Source of the DNA: Tritrichomonas musculus
Lineage: Eukaryota > Parabasalia > Tritrichomonadida > Tritrichomonadidae
DNA length: 20,333 nt
Assembly (NCBI GenBank): GCA_039105265.1
Contig: JAPFFF010000541.1
Coordinates: 1 to 20,333 of the forward strand
Direction of reading: 5' to 3'
Of the stretch, positions 9,237 to 20,225 are shown in pieces. Made by a program: the position numbers and the translations under genes. Numbering within the stretch: the first letter of the stretch is position 1; each line of letters opens with the position of its first letter. Below the pieces are notes generated by a model, which was not told the DNA's origin, did not search any database, and was given only the letters and a program-made list of their open reading frames with translations.

Positions 9237-9649
9237 TTGTTTTTGTGTTTCAAATAAAAAAATGATTTTTAAAATTTACATTTTTCTTAGTATCATTCAA
9301 AATTGTATACATTCTCACAAATGTTAAATGGTCGGGAGAATCAAAATTGAGAGAAAATCATTCAAATATATTGAAAATGATTGAGAGAAATTCATTCAAT
9401 ATTTTTATGACGATAAATAGTCAAAACACATATCTATTTTCTTCGATAAATAGTCAATCAATTTAGAAAATTATCACATAAATAATTCCATAAATTGAAT
9501 ATATATAATAATTAATGATATTTTTTACCTAAAACCAAATAACAAAAAAAAATCATTTCGAAAAAAAATAAATTAGAGAAGCAACACTATAAGTGAAACA
9601 TATAAAGATATATATATATATATATATATATTATAAAAGAAAAAAAAAA
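9237..9649. other. Spacer: HSP70 upstream region, unit 3
   Basis: Same length and content as 2310-2722, with the nine-A run, paired repeats at 9346-9457 and 5S terminator at 9640-9649. No gene is seen. Confidence 0.8.
9255..9265 (-). promoter_or_regulatory. Candidate Inr-like element of HSP70, unit 3
   Basis: TCATTTTTTTA with the same spacing to the start codon as in unit 1. Confidence 0.4.
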
Positions 9650-9767
9650 GGAAGCGACACTACACGTTCCCGGGAAGTCACCCAGCCCAGTACTGATGCA
9701 GCCCGCGACTGCTTAATTTCCAGGTTCGGAATGGAGCTGGATGTATCCAGCCGGGTATGGCCGCTTC
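9650..9767 (-). rRNA. 5S rRNA: 5S rRNA, HSP70-proximal copy, unit 3
   Basis: Same sequence as the unit 1 genes. Terminator at 9640-9649. Confidence 0.93.
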
Positions 9768-9936
9768 AATAAATTAGTCTCTTCTCCATTCTTAAAATTA
9801 TATTATTTAACATATTATTATAACCGCTTTTTTATTTATCTTTTTAATGATTTTTAAAATGTAGTTCTGATTAAAATTAACAAAAATATATTTGTATTCC
9901 TCTATTATATATATATATTATAAAAGAAAAAAAAAA

Positions 9937-10054
9937 GGAAGCGACACTACACGTTCCCGGGAAGTCACCCAGCCCAGTACTGATGCAGCCCGCGACTGCT
10001 TAATTTCCAGGTTCGGAATGGAGCTGGATGTATCCAGCCGGGTATGGCCGCTTC
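9937..10054 (-). rRNA. 5S rRNA: 5S rRNA, distal copy, unit 3
   Basis: Second gene of the doublet, 169 bp upstream of the proximal copy. Terminator at 9927-9936. The flank is of distal type. Confidence 0.93.
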
Positions 10055-10544
10055 AATAAATTAGTCTCTTCTCCATTCTTAAAATTATATTATTTAACAT
10101 ATTATTTTAACCACTTTCTTTTTCCTTTTATTCTTTATATAAACAAAATATATATATTCAAATTTGGTTGATGTGTTTTCACTTTTTTTTTATTTTTGTT
10201 GGAAAAAAAAAAAAAAATTATTTTAGTTTGTTTGCTTCCATTCTTTTATATTTTATAGTTATGTATTCAACTGTGGTTTATCATTCGATGACACACTTAC
10301 ATTAAAAAATATCGGAGTCCTTTTCGTTCCTGCACCGTTCTTTATATTCTTATTTCATTCATATCTCAGCATAGAATACGAATTTTTCTTCAAAAATCAC
10401 TTTTTTCGTTTCTCTGGACTACAAGAAACCTAAAAAAACCAATCACTTGTTTTAGCTCAATATTTAAAAAACAAAATAAAATATTATTTGCTTTGATTTT
10501 TGTTGAAAGATTCAAAATCAAGAAGAAGAAGGAAAAAAATAATT
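10055..10544. other. Spacer between distal 5S and tRNA-Phe, units 3/4
   Basis: 490 bp equivalent to 3128-3617, with a 15-base A run. The tRNA terminator is at 10533-10539. No gene is recognised. Confidence 0.75.
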
Positions 10545-10617
10545 TGGGACTTCGCGGACTCGAACCACGTACCTTACGATCTTCAGTCGTACGCTCTCCC
10601 AGGTGAGCTAAAGTCCC
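10545..10617 (-). tRNA. tRNA-Phe: tRNA-Phe (GAA), unit 4
   Basis: Identical to the other copies, with a seven-T terminator at 10533-10539. Confidence 0.95.
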
Positions 10618-10865
10618 GCTGATCTTCTTAATTCATTTGTATTATTTAATTATATAATGCATTTTTTCTTTTATAATAAAAAATGTCGCTCTTTTCTTTC
10701 AATCCTATTGATTTTGTTACTTTTATTAATATTCAATCATTTAGACTTTTATAATTTTATAATAATAAAAATATTAAATTAATTTAATTAAAATATTATC
10801 ATGTTTTTATTAAATTACAATTTTTTTTGTTGTTGAATAAAGTTAAAAATCAATTACAGAGGAAT

Positions 10866-12842
10866 TTAGTCGACTTCTTCAACACGTGGTCCACTGTGTC
10901 CTCCTGGTGATCCACCTGCAGCTCCACCTGATCCACCTTGGTTGAACATGTTTGGATCAATTCCACCTGGCATTCCGCCTGGACCTCCTGCTGATCCTCC
11001 TGGGGCAGCACCTTGGTATGCACGTTGCATAATTGGCATTAATTTGCTTTCAAGTTCTTTTTGCTTGCTTTCAAATTCTGAAACTTCGGCATCTTGATGT
11101 GCATCAATCCATGCAAGTGTGTCGTTGATTTCTTTGTTGATCGTGTCCTTATCTGATTGTGGGATTGCGTTGGCGAATTGTTCGTTTGACAATGAGTTAC
11201 GGACTCCAAAGCAGTATCCTTCAAGTGCATTCTTGGCTTCAACTTTCTTACGAACTTCTTCATCTTGTGCTTTGAATTTCTCGGCATCTGCAACCATCTT
11301 ATCAATATCTGCTTGCGAAAGACGTCCTTTCTCATTCTTAATTGTGATCTTCTTAACGTTTCCGGTCGATTTATCTTGTGCTGAAACATTCATAATACCA
11401 TCGGCGTTGACATCAAATGTAACTTCAATTTGTGGAACTCCTCTTGGTGCTGGCGGAATTCCTGTCAAATCAAATGTACCAAGAAGGTTGTTATCGCGTG
11501 TTCTTGAACGTTCTCCTTCATAAACTTTGATTGTAACTGCTGGCTGGTTATCACTGAATGTTGTGAAAACTTGTGATTTCTTGGATGGAATTGTTGTGTT
11601 ACGAGGAATCAAAACGGTCATGATTTCTCCTGCTGTTTCAATACCAAGTGAAAGTGGTGCAACATCAAGAAGAAGGATGTCTTTGACTGCTTCTGATGTG
11701 TCTCCTTTGATGATTGCTGCTTGAACAGCTGCACCATATGCAACAGCTTCATCTGGGTCAACTCCACGGCATGGTTGTTTGCCATTGAAGAAATCTTGAA
11801 GTAGTTGTTGAACACGTGGAATTCTGGATGAACCTCCAACAAGAACAATATCTGTAACATCACTCTTTGACATATTTGCATCCTTCAAAACTTGTGCAAC
11901 TGGATTCATTGTTGAACGGAATAATTCATCATTCAAGTTTTCAAACATTGCGCGTGAAATGTTATCCATGAAATCATGTCCTTCATAAAGCGAATCACAA
12001 ATGATTGAAGCTGTAGTTGCTGTTGATAATGTTCGCTTAGCACGTTCACATGCTGTACGAAGTGTTCTTAGTGCACGTGGTGACTGACGGAGATCGCATT
12101 TGAATTTCTTTTGGAAACGATCTGCAAAGTAGTTAACCATTCTGCTATCAAAGTCTTCTCCTCCAAGGTGAGTGTCTCCTGCTGTTGCTTTAACTTCAAA
12201 CATACCTCCATCAATATCAAGAAGTGAAACATCGAATGTACCACCTCCGAGATCGAAAATAAGAACATGGCGTTCTTTGTCTGATTTCTCATTTAATCCG
12301 AATGCAATTGCTGCTGCTGTTGGTTCATTAATAATACGAAGAACATTCAATCCTGCAATTACACCTGCATCCTTCGTAGCTTGACGTTGTCCATCGTTGA
12401 AATAAGCAGGAACTGTAACAACTGCATCTGTAACTTTTTCTGTCAATTGTGTTTCTGCGACTTCTTTCATTTTGCCTAAAACCATGGCTGAAATTTCTTC
12501 TGGATAGAATTGTTTTGTCTCGCCTTTCCATTGGACTTGGATTCGTGGCCTGTCCGCATCTCCGCGAACAACTTTGAATGGCCAGTGTTGCATATCTTTT
12601 TGAACAATTGGATCTGAGAACTTACGTCCAATCATACGCTTCGCATCGAATACTGTGTTTGTTGGATTCATTGCTGCTTGGTTCTTTGCTGCATCACCGA
12701 CAAGACGTTCTTCATCTGTGAAGGCAACGTAAGATGGCGTTGTACGATTACCCATATCGTTTGCAATGATATCTACTCTGTTGTGTCGAAAGACACCGAC
12801 GCATGAATAAGTAGTACCAAGATCAATTCCGACTGCTGACAT
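10866..12842 (-). CDS. HSP70: Cytosolic HSP70, unit 4 (variant B)
   Basis: The protein is identical to that of the other copies. The gene carries the same three synonymous bases as copy 2: A at 11304, C at 11316 and C at 11367 on the + strand. Unlike unit 2 it belongs to a unit with two 5S genes, so the HSP70 variant and 5S copy number are not tied together. Confidence 0.98.
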   Translation of the reverse strand: MSAVGIDLGTTYSCVGVFRHNRVDIIANDMGNRTTPSYVAFTDEERLVGDAAKNQAAMNPTNTVFDAKRMIGRKFSDPIVQKDMQHWPFKVVRGDADRPRIQVQWKGETKQFYPEEISAMVLGKMKEVAETQLTEKVTDAVVTVPAYFNDGQRQATKDAGVIAGLNVLRIINEPTAAAIAFGLNEKSDKERHVLIFDLGGGTFDVSLLDIDGGMFEVKATAGDTHLGGEDFDSRMVNYFADRFQKKFKCDLRQSPRALRTLRTACERAKRTLSTATTASIICDSLYEGHDFMDNISRAMFENLNDELFRSTMNPVAQVLKDANMSKSDVTDIVLVGGSSRIPRVQQLLQDFFNGKQPCRGVDPDEAVAYGAAVQAAIIKGDTSEAVKDILLLDVAPLSLGIETAGEIMTVLIPRNTTIPSKKSQVFTTFSDNQPAVTIKVYEGERSRTRDNNLLGTFDLTGIPPAPRGVPQIEVTFDVNADGIMNVSAQDKSTGNVKKITIKNEKGRLSQADIDKMVADAEKFKAQDEEVRKKVEAKNALEGYCFGVRNSLSNEQFANAIPQSDKDTINKEINDTLAWIDAHQDAEVSEFESKQKELESKLMPIMQRAYQGAAPGGSAGGPGGMPGGIDPNMFNQGGSGGAAGGSPGGHSGPRVEEVD

Positions 12843-13256
12843 TTGTTTTTGTGTTTCAAATAAAAAAATGATTTTTAAAATTTACATTTTTCTTAGTATC
12901 ATTCAAAATTGTATACATTCTCACAAATGTTAAATGGTCGGGAGAATCAAAATTGAGAGAAAATCATTCAAATATATTGAAAATGATTGAGAGAAATTCA
13001 TTCAATATTTTTATGACGATAAATAGTCAAAACACATATCTATTTTCTTCGATAAATAGTCAATCAATTTAGAAAATTATCACATAAATAATTCCATAAA
13101 TTGAATATATATAATAATTAATGATATTTTTTACCTAAAACCAAATAACAAAAAAAAAATCATTTCGAAAAAAAATAAATTAGAGAAGCAACACTATAAG
13201 TGAAACATATAAAGATATATATATATATATATATATATTATAAAAGAAAAAAAAAA
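12843..13256. other. Spacer: HSP70 upstream region, unit 4
   Basis: As in unit 2, the A run has ten bases, a second link between units 2 and 4. Paired repeats lie at 12952-13063 and the 5S terminator at 13247-13256. No gene is seen. Confidence 0.8.
12861..12871 (-). promoter_or_regulatory. Candidate Inr-like element of HSP70, unit 4
   Basis: TCATTTTTTTA with the same spacing to the start codon as in unit 1. Confidence 0.4.
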
Positions 13257-13374
13257 GGAAGCGACACTACACGTTCCCGGGAAGTCACCCAGCCCAGTAC
13301 TGATGCAGCCCGCGACTGCTTAATTTCCAGGTTCGGAATGGAGCTGGATGTATCCAGCCGGGTATGGCCGCTTC
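13257..13374 (-). rRNA. 5S rRNA: 5S rRNA, HSP70-proximal copy, unit 4
   Basis: Same sequence as the unit 1 genes. Terminator at 13247-13256. Confidence 0.93.
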
Positions 13375-13543
13375 AATAAATTAGTCTCTTCTCCATTCTT
13401 AAAATTATATTATTTAACATATTATTATAACCGCTTTTTTATTTATCTTTTTAATGATTTTTAAAATGTAGTTCTGATTAAAATTAACAAAAATATATTT
13501 GTATTCCTCTATTATATATATATATTATAAAAGAAAAAAAAAA

Positions 13544-13661
13544 GGAAGCGACACTACACGTTCCCGGGAAGTCACCCAGCCCAGTACTGATGCAGCCCGC
13601 GACTGCTTAATTTCCAGGTTCGGAATGGAGCTGGATGTATCCAGCCGGGTATGGCCGCTTC
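13544..13661 (-). rRNA. 5S rRNA: 5S rRNA, distal copy, unit 4
   Basis: Second gene of the doublet. Terminator at 13534-13543. The flank is of distal type. Confidence 0.93.
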
Positions 13662-14151
13662 AATAAATTAGTCTCTTCTCCATTCTTAAAATTATATTAT
13701 TTAACATATTATTTTAACCACTTTCTTTTTCCTTTTATTCTTTATATAAACAAAATATATATATTCAAATTTGGTTGATGTGTTTTCACTTTTTTTTTAT
13801 TTTTGTTGGAAAAAAAAAAAAAAATTATTTTAGTTTGTTTGCTTCCATTCTTTTATATTTTATAGTTATGTATTCAACTGTGGTTTATCATTCGATGACA
13901 CACTTACATTAAAAAATATCGGAGTCCTTTTCGTTCCTGCACCGTTCTTTATATTCTTATTTCATTCATATCTCAGCATAGAATACGAATTTTTCTTCAA
14001 AAATCACTTTTTTCGTTTCTCTGGACTACAAGAAACCTAAAAAAACCAATCACTTGTTTTAGCTCAATATTTAAAAAACAAAATAAAATATTATTTGCTT
14101 TGATTTTTGTTGAAAGATTCAAAATCAAGAAGAAGAAGGAAAAAAATAATT
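13662..14151. other. Spacer between distal 5S and tRNA-Phe, units 4/5
   Basis: 490 bp equivalent to 3128-3617. The tRNA terminator is at 14140-14146. No gene is recognised. Confidence 0.75.
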
Positions 14152-14224
14152 TGGGACTTCGCGGACTCGAACCACGTACCTTACGATCTTCAGTCGTACG
14201 CTCTCCCAGGTGAGCTAAAGTCCC
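14152..14224 (-). tRNA. tRNA-Phe: tRNA-Phe (GAA), unit 5
   Basis: Identical to the other copies, with a seven-T terminator at 14140-14146. Confidence 0.95.
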
Positions 14225-14472
14225 GCTGATCTTCTTAATTCATTTGTATTATTTAATTATATAATGCATTTTTTCTTTTATAATAAAAAATGTCGCTCTT
14301 TTCTTTCAATCCTATTGATTTTGTTACTTTTATTAATATTCAATCATTTAGACTTTTATAATTTTATAATAATAAAAATATTAAATTAATTTAATTAAAA
14401 TATTATCATGTTTTTATTAAATTACAATTTTTTTTGTTGTTGAATAAAGTTAAAAATCAATTACAGAGGAAT

Positions 14473-16449
14473 TTAGTCGACTTCTTCAACACGTGGTCCA
14501 CTGTGTCCTCCTGGTGATCCACCTGCAGCTCCACCTGATCCACCTTGGTTGAACATGTTTGGATCAATTCCACCTGGCATTCCGCCTGGACCTCCTGCTG
14601 ATCCTCCTGGGGCAGCACCTTGGTATGCACGTTGCATAATTGGCATTAATTTGCTTTCAAGTTCTTTTTGCTTGCTTTCAAATTCTGAAACTTCGGCATC
14701 TTGATGTGCATCAATCCATGCAAGTGTGTCGTTGATTTCTTTGTTGATCGTGTCCTTATCTGATTGTGGGATTGCGTTGGCGAATTGTTCGTTTGACAAT
14801 GAGTTACGGACTCCAAAGCAGTATCCTTCAAGTGCATTCTTGGCTTCAACTTTCTTACGAACTTCTTCATCTTGTGCTTTGAATTTCTCGGCATCTGCAA
14901 CCATCTTATCGATATCTGCTTGTGAAAGACGTCCTTTCTCATTCTTAATTGTGATCTTCTTAACGTTTCCGGTTGATTTATCTTGTGCTGAAACATTCAT
15001 AATACCATCGGCGTTGACATCAAATGTAACTTCAATTTGTGGAACTCCTCTTGGTGCTGGCGGAATTCCTGTCAAATCAAATGTACCAAGAAGGTTGTTA
15101 TCGCGTGTTCTTGAACGTTCTCCTTCATAAACTTTGATTGTAACTGCTGGCTGGTTATCACTGAATGTTGTGAAAACTTGTGATTTCTTGGATGGAATTG
15201 TTGTGTTACGAGGAATCAAAACGGTCATGATTTCTCCTGCTGTTTCAATACCAAGTGAAAGTGGTGCAACATCAAGAAGAAGGATGTCTTTGACTGCTTC
15301 TGATGTGTCTCCTTTGATGATTGCTGCTTGAACAGCTGCACCATATGCAACAGCTTCATCTGGGTCAACTCCACGGCATGGTTGTTTGCCATTGAAGAAA
15401 TCTTGAAGTAGTTGTTGAACACGTGGAATTCTGGATGAACCTCCAACAAGAACAATATCTGTAACATCACTCTTTGACATATTTGCATCCTTCAAAACTT
15501 GTGCAACTGGATTCATTGTTGAACGGAATAATTCATCATTCAAGTTTTCAAACATTGCGCGTGAAATGTTATCCATGAAATCATGTCCTTCATAAAGCGA
15601 ATCACAAATGATTGAAGCTGTAGTTGCTGTTGATAATGTTCGCTTAGCACGTTCACATGCTGTACGAAGTGTTCTTAGTGCACGTGGTGACTGACGGAGA
15701 TCGCATTTGAATTTCTTTTGGAAACGATCTGCAAAGTAGTTAACCATTCTGCTATCAAAGTCTTCTCCTCCAAGGTGAGTGTCTCCTGCTGTTGCTTTAA
15801 CTTCAAACATACCTCCATCAATATCAAGAAGTGAAACATCGAATGTACCACCTCCGAGATCGAAAATAAGAACATGGCGTTCTTTGTCTGATTTCTCATT
15901 TAATCCGAATGCAATTGCTGCTGCTGTTGGTTCATTAATAATACGAAGAACATTCAATCCTGCAATTACACCTGCATCCTTCGTAGCTTGACGTTGTCCA
16001 TCGTTGAAATAAGCAGGAACTGTAACAACTGCATCTGTAACTTTTTCTGTCAATTGTGTTTCTGCGACTTCTTTCATTTTGCCTAAAACCATGGCTGAAA
16101 TTTCTTCTGGATAGAATTGTTTTGTCTCGCCTTTCCATTGGACTTGGATTCGTGGCCTGTCCGCATCTCCGCGAACAACTTTGAATGGCCAGTGTTGCAT
16201 ATCTTTTTGAACAATTGGATCTGAGAACTTACGTCCAATCATACGCTTCGCATCGAATACTGTGTTTGTTGGATTCATTGCTGCTTGGTTCTTTGCTGCA
16301 TCACCGACAAGACGTTCTTCATCTGTGAAGGCAACGTAAGATGGCGTTGTACGATTACCCATATCGTTTGCAATGATATCTACTCTGTTGTGTCGAAAGA
16401 CACCGACGCATGAATAAGTAGTACCAAGATCAATTCCGACTGCTGACAT
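14473..16449 (-). CDS. HSP70: Cytosolic HSP70, unit 5 (variant A)
   Basis: The gene is complete and its protein is identical to that of the other copies. It is of variant A at the three marker sites. Its downstream neighbour HSP70 (unit 4) is of type B and its upstream neighbour (unit 6) is of type A, which breaks the alternation seen in units 1 to 4. Confidence 0.98.
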   Translation of the reverse strand: MSAVGIDLGTTYSCVGVFRHNRVDIIANDMGNRTTPSYVAFTDEERLVGDAAKNQAAMNPTNTVFDAKRMIGRKFSDPIVQKDMQHWPFKVVRGDADRPRIQVQWKGETKQFYPEEISAMVLGKMKEVAETQLTEKVTDAVVTVPAYFNDGQRQATKDAGVIAGLNVLRIINEPTAAAIAFGLNEKSDKERHVLIFDLGGGTFDVSLLDIDGGMFEVKATAGDTHLGGEDFDSRMVNYFADRFQKKFKCDLRQSPRALRTLRTACERAKRTLSTATTASIICDSLYEGHDFMDNISRAMFENLNDELFRSTMNPVAQVLKDANMSKSDVTDIVLVGGSSRIPRVQQLLQDFFNGKQPCRGVDPDEAVAYGAAVQAAIIKGDTSEAVKDILLLDVAPLSLGIETAGEIMTVLIPRNTTIPSKKSQVFTTFSDNQPAVTIKVYEGERSRTRDNNLLGTFDLTGIPPAPRGVPQIEVTFDVNADGIMNVSAQDKSTGNVKKITIKNEKGRLSQADIDKMVADAEKFKAQDEEVRKKVEAKNALEGYCFGVRNSLSNEQFANAIPQSDKDTINKEINDTLAWIDAHQDAEVSEFESKQKELESKLMPIMQRAYQGAAPGGSAGGPGGMPGGIDPNMFNQGGSGGAAGGSPGGHSGPRVEEVD

Positions 16450-16862
16450 TTGTTTTTGTGTTTCAAATAAAAAAATGATTTTTAAAATTTACATTTTTCT
16501 TAGTATCATTCAAAATTGTATACATTCTCACAAATGTTAAATGGTCGGGAGAATCAAAATTGAGAGAAAATCATTCAAATATATTGAAAATGATTGAGAG
16601 AAATTCATTCAATATTTTTATGACGATAAATAGTCAAAACACATATCTATTTTCTTCGATAAATAGTCAATCAATTTAGAAAATTATCACATAAATAATT
16701 CCATAAATTGAATATATATAATAATTAATGATATTTTTTACCTAAAACCAAATAACAAAAAAAAATCATTTCGAAAAAAAATAAATTAGAGAAGCAACAC
16801 TATAAGTGAAACATATAAAGATATATATATATATATATATATATTATAAAAGAAAAAAAAAA
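16450..16862. other. Spacer: HSP70 upstream region, unit 5
   Basis: Same length as in units 1 and 3, with nine As in the run. Paired repeats lie at 16559-16670 and the 5S terminator at 16853-16862. No gene is seen. Confidence 0.8.
16468..16478 (-). promoter_or_regulatory. Candidate Inr-like element of HSP70, unit 5
   Basis: TCATTTTTTTA with the same spacing to the start codon as in unit 1. Confidence 0.4.
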
Positions 16863-16980
16863 GGAAGCGACACTACACGTTCCCGGGAAGTCACCCAGCC
16901 CAGTACTGATGCAGCCCGCGACTGCTTAATTTCCAGGTTCGGAATGGAGCTGGATGTATCCAGCCGGGTATGGCCGCTTC
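16863..16980 (-). rRNA. 5S rRNA: 5S rRNA, HSP70-proximal copy, unit 5
   Basis: Same sequence as the unit 1 genes. Terminator at 16853-16862. Confidence 0.93.
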
Positions 16981-17149
16981 AATAAATTAGTCTCTTCTCC
17001 ATTCTTAAAATTATATTATTTAACATATTATTATAACCGCTTTTTTATTTATCTTTTTAATGATTTTTAAAATGTAGTTCTGATTAAAATTAACAAAAAT
17101 ATATTTGTATTCCTCTATTATATATATATATTATAAAAGAAAAAAAAAA

Positions 17150-17267
17150 GGAAGCGACACTACACGTTCCCGGGAAGTCACCCAGCCCAGTACTGATGCA
17201 GCCCGCGACTGCTTAATTTCCAGGTTCGGAATGGAGCTGGATGTATCCAGCCGGGTATGGCCGCTTC
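17150..17267 (-). rRNA. 5S rRNA: 5S rRNA, distal copy, unit 5
   Basis: Second gene of the doublet. Terminator at 17140-17149. The flank is of distal type. Confidence 0.93.
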
Positions 17268-17757
17268 AATAAATTAGTCTCTTCTCCATTCTTAAAATTA
17301 TATTATTTAACATATTATTTTAACCACTTTCTTTTTCCTTTTATTCTTTATATAAACAAAATATATATATTCAAATTTGGTTGATGTGTTTTCACTTTTT
17401 TTTTATTTTTGTTGGAAAAAAAAAAAAAAATTATTTTAGTTTGTTTGCTTCCATTCTTTTATATTTTATAGTTATGTATTCAACTGTGGTTTATCATTCG
17501 ATGACACACTTACATTAAAAAATATCGGAGTCCTTTTCGTTCCTGCACCGTTCTTTATATTCTTATTTCATTCATATCTCAGCATAGAATACGAATTTTT
17601 CTTCAAAAATCACTTTTTTCGTTTCTCTGGACTACAAGAAACCTAAAAAAACCAATCACTTGTTTTAGCTCAATATTTAAAAAACAAAATAAAATATTAT
17701 TTGCTTTGATTTTTGTTGAAAGATTCAAAATCAAGAAGAAGAAGGAAAAAAATAATT
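17268..17757. other. Spacer between distal 5S and tRNA-Phe, units 5/6
   Basis: 490 bp equivalent to 3128-3617. The tRNA terminator is at 17746-17752. No gene is recognised. Confidence 0.75.
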
Positions 17758-17830
17758 TGGGACTTCGCGGACTCGAACCACGTACCTTACGATCTTCAGT
17801 CGTACGCTCTCCCAGGTGAGCTAAAGTCCC
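17758..17830 (-). tRNA. tRNA-Phe: tRNA-Phe (GAA), unit 6
   Basis: Identical to the other copies, with a seven-T terminator at 17746-17752. Confidence 0.95.
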
Positions 17831-18078
17831 GCTGATCTTCTTAATTCATTTGTATTATTTAATTATATAATGCATTTTTTCTTTTATAATAAAAAATGTC
17901 GCTCTTTTCTTTCAATCCTATTGATTTTGTTACTTTTATTAATATTCAATCATTTAGACTTTTATAATTTTATAATAATAAAAATATTAAATTAATTTAA
18001 TTAAAATATTATCATGTTTTTATTAAATTACAATTTTTTTTGTTGTTGAATAAAGTTAAAAATCAATTACAGAGGAAT

Positions 18079-20055
18079 TTAGTCGACTTCTTCAACACGT
18101 GGTCCACTGTGTCCTCCTGGTGATCCACCTGCAGCTCCACCTGATCCACCTTGGTTGAACATGTTTGGATCAATTCCACCTGGCATTCCGCCTGGACCTC
18201 CTGCTGATCCTCCTGGGGCAGCACCTTGGTATGCACGTTGCATAATTGGCATTAATTTGCTTTCAAGTTCTTTTTGCTTGCTTTCAAATTCTGAAACTTC
18301 GGCATCTTGATGTGCATCAATCCATGCAAGTGTGTCGTTGATTTCTTTGTTGATCGTGTCCTTATCTGATTGTGGGATTGCGTTGGCGAATTGTTCGTTT
18401 GACAATGAGTTACGGACTCCAAAGCAGTATCCTTCAAGTGCATTCTTGGCTTCAACTTTCTTACGAACTTCTTCATCTTGTGCTTTGAATTTCTCGGCAT
18501 CTGCAACCATCTTATCGATATCTGCTTGTGAAAGACGTCCTTTCTCATTCTTAATTGTGATCTTCTTAACGTTTCCGGTTGATTTATCTTGTGCTGAAAC
18601 ATTCATAATACCATCGGCGTTGACATCAAATGTAACTTCAATTTGTGGAACTCCTCTTGGTGCTGGCGGAATTCCTGTCAAATCAAATGTACCAAGAAGG
18701 TTGTTATCGCGTGTTCTTGAACGTTCTCCTTCATAAACTTTGATTGTAACTGCTGGCTGGTTATCACTGAATGTTGTGAAAACTTGTGATTTCTTGGATG
18801 GAATTGTTGTGTTACGAGGAATCAAAACGGTCATGATTTCTCCTGCTGTTTCAATACCAAGTGAAAGTGGTGCAACATCAAGAAGAAGGATGTCTTTGAC
18901 TGCTTCTGATGTGTCTCCTTTGATGATTGCTGCTTGAACAGCTGCACCATATGCAACAGCTTCATCTGGGTCAACTCCACGGCATGGTTGTTTGCCATTG
19001 AAGAAATCTTGAAGTAGTTGTTGAACACGTGGAATTCTGGATGAACCTCCAACAAGAACAATATCTGTAACATCACTCTTTGACATATTTGCATCCTTCA
19101 AAACTTGTGCAACTGGATTCATTGTTGAACGGAATAATTCATCATTCAAGTTTTCAAACATTGCGCGTGAAATGTTATCCATGAAATCATGTCCTTCATA
19201 AAGCGAATCACAAATGATTGAAGCTGTAGTTGCTGTTGATAATGTTCGCTTAGCACGTTCACATGCTGTACGAAGTGTTCTTAGTGCACGTGGTGACTGA
19301 CGGAGATCGCATTTGAATTTCTTTTGGAAACGATCTGCAAAGTAGTTAACCATTCTGCTATCAAAGTCTTCTCCTCCAAGGTGAGTGTCTCCTGCTGTTG
19401 CTTTAACTTCAAACATACCTCCATCAATATCAAGAAGTGAAACATCGAATGTACCACCTCCGAGATCGAAAATAAGAACATGGCGTTCTTTGTCTGATTT
19501 CTCATTTAATCCGAATGCAATTGCTGCTGCTGTTGGTTCATTAATAATACGAAGAACATTCAATCCTGCAATTACACCTGCATCCTTCGTAGCTTGACGT
19601 TGTCCATCGTTGAAATAAGCAGGAACTGTAACAACTGCATCTGTAACTTTTTCTGTCAATTGTGTTTCTGCGACTTCTTTCATTTTGCCTAAAACCATGG
19701 CTGAAATTTCTTCTGGATAGAATTGTTTTGTCTCGCCTTTCCATTGGACTTGGATTCGTGGCCTGTCCGCATCTCCGCGAACAACTTTGAATGGCCAGTG
19801 TTGCATATCTTTTTGAACAATTGGATCTGAGAACTTACGTCCAATCATACGCTTCGCATCGAATACTGTGTTTGTTGGATTCATTGCTGCTTGGTTCTTT
19901 GCTGCATCACCGACAAGACGTTCTTCATCTGTGAAGGCAACGTAAGATGGCGTTGTACGATTACCCATATCGTTTGCAATGATATCTACTCTGTTGTGTC
20001 GAAAGACACCGACGCATGAATAAGTAGTACCAAGATCAATTCCGACTGCTGACAT
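18079..20055 (-). CDS. HSP70: Cytosolic HSP70, unit 6 (variant A, shortened upstream region)
   Basis: The coding sequence is intact, of variant A, and encodes the same protein as the other copies. Its upstream region is only 170 bp long because 244 bp present in the other units are missing. Just 53 bp of the normal gene-proximal sequence remain before the junction. The Inr-like motif is kept, so the copy may still be transcribed, but any control by the paired repeats would be lost. Confidence 0.98.
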   Translation of the reverse strand: MSAVGIDLGTTYSCVGVFRHNRVDIIANDMGNRTTPSYVAFTDEERLVGDAAKNQAAMNPTNTVFDAKRMIGRKFSDPIVQKDMQHWPFKVVRGDADRPRIQVQWKGETKQFYPEEISAMVLGKMKEVAETQLTEKVTDAVVTVPAYFNDGQRQATKDAGVIAGLNVLRIINEPTAAAIAFGLNEKSDKERHVLIFDLGGGTFDVSLLDIDGGMFEVKATAGDTHLGGEDFDSRMVNYFADRFQKKFKCDLRQSPRALRTLRTACERAKRTLSTATTASIICDSLYEGHDFMDNISRAMFENLNDELFRSTMNPVAQVLKDANMSKSDVTDIVLVGGSSRIPRVQQLLQDFFNGKQPCRGVDPDEAVAYGAAVQAAIIKGDTSEAVKDILLLDVAPLSLGIETAGEIMTVLIPRNTTIPSKKSQVFTTFSDNQPAVTIKVYEGERSRTRDNNLLGTFDLTGIPPAPRGVPQIEVTFDVNADGIMNVSAQDKSTGNVKKITIKNEKGRLSQADIDKMVADAEKFKAQDEEVRKKVEAKNALEGYCFGVRNSLSNEQFANAIPQSDKDTINKEINDTLAWIDAHQDAEVSEFESKQKELESKLMPIMQRAYQGAAPGGSAGGPGGMPGGIDPNMFNQGGSGGAAGGSPGGHSGPRVEEVD

Positions 20056-20073
20056 TTGTTTTTGTGTTTCAAA

Positions 20074-20084
20074 TAAAAAAATGA
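20074..20084 (-). promoter_or_regulatory. Candidate Inr-like element of HSP70, unit 6
   Basis: TCATTTTTTTA is retained, 24 bp inside the deletion junction. Confidence 0.4.
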
Positions 20085-20106
20085 TTTTTAAAATTTACAT
20101 TTTTCT

Positions 20107-20109
20107 TAA
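20107..20109. other. Junction of a 244-bp deletion upstream of HSP70 copy 6
   Basis: The sequence runs normally to TTTTTCTTA and then continues with ACCAAATAAC. Relative to unit 1, bases 2363-2606 are missing. Only one base (A) of ambiguity exists at the join, so there is no long homology at the ends. The A run that follows has ten bases, as in units 2 and 4. Confidence 0.85.
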
Positions 20110-20225
20110 CCAAATAACAAAAAAAAAATCATTTCGAAAAAAAATAAATTAGAGAAGCAACACTATAAGTGAAACATATAAAGATATATATATATATATA
20201 TATATATTATAAAAGAAAAAAAAAA

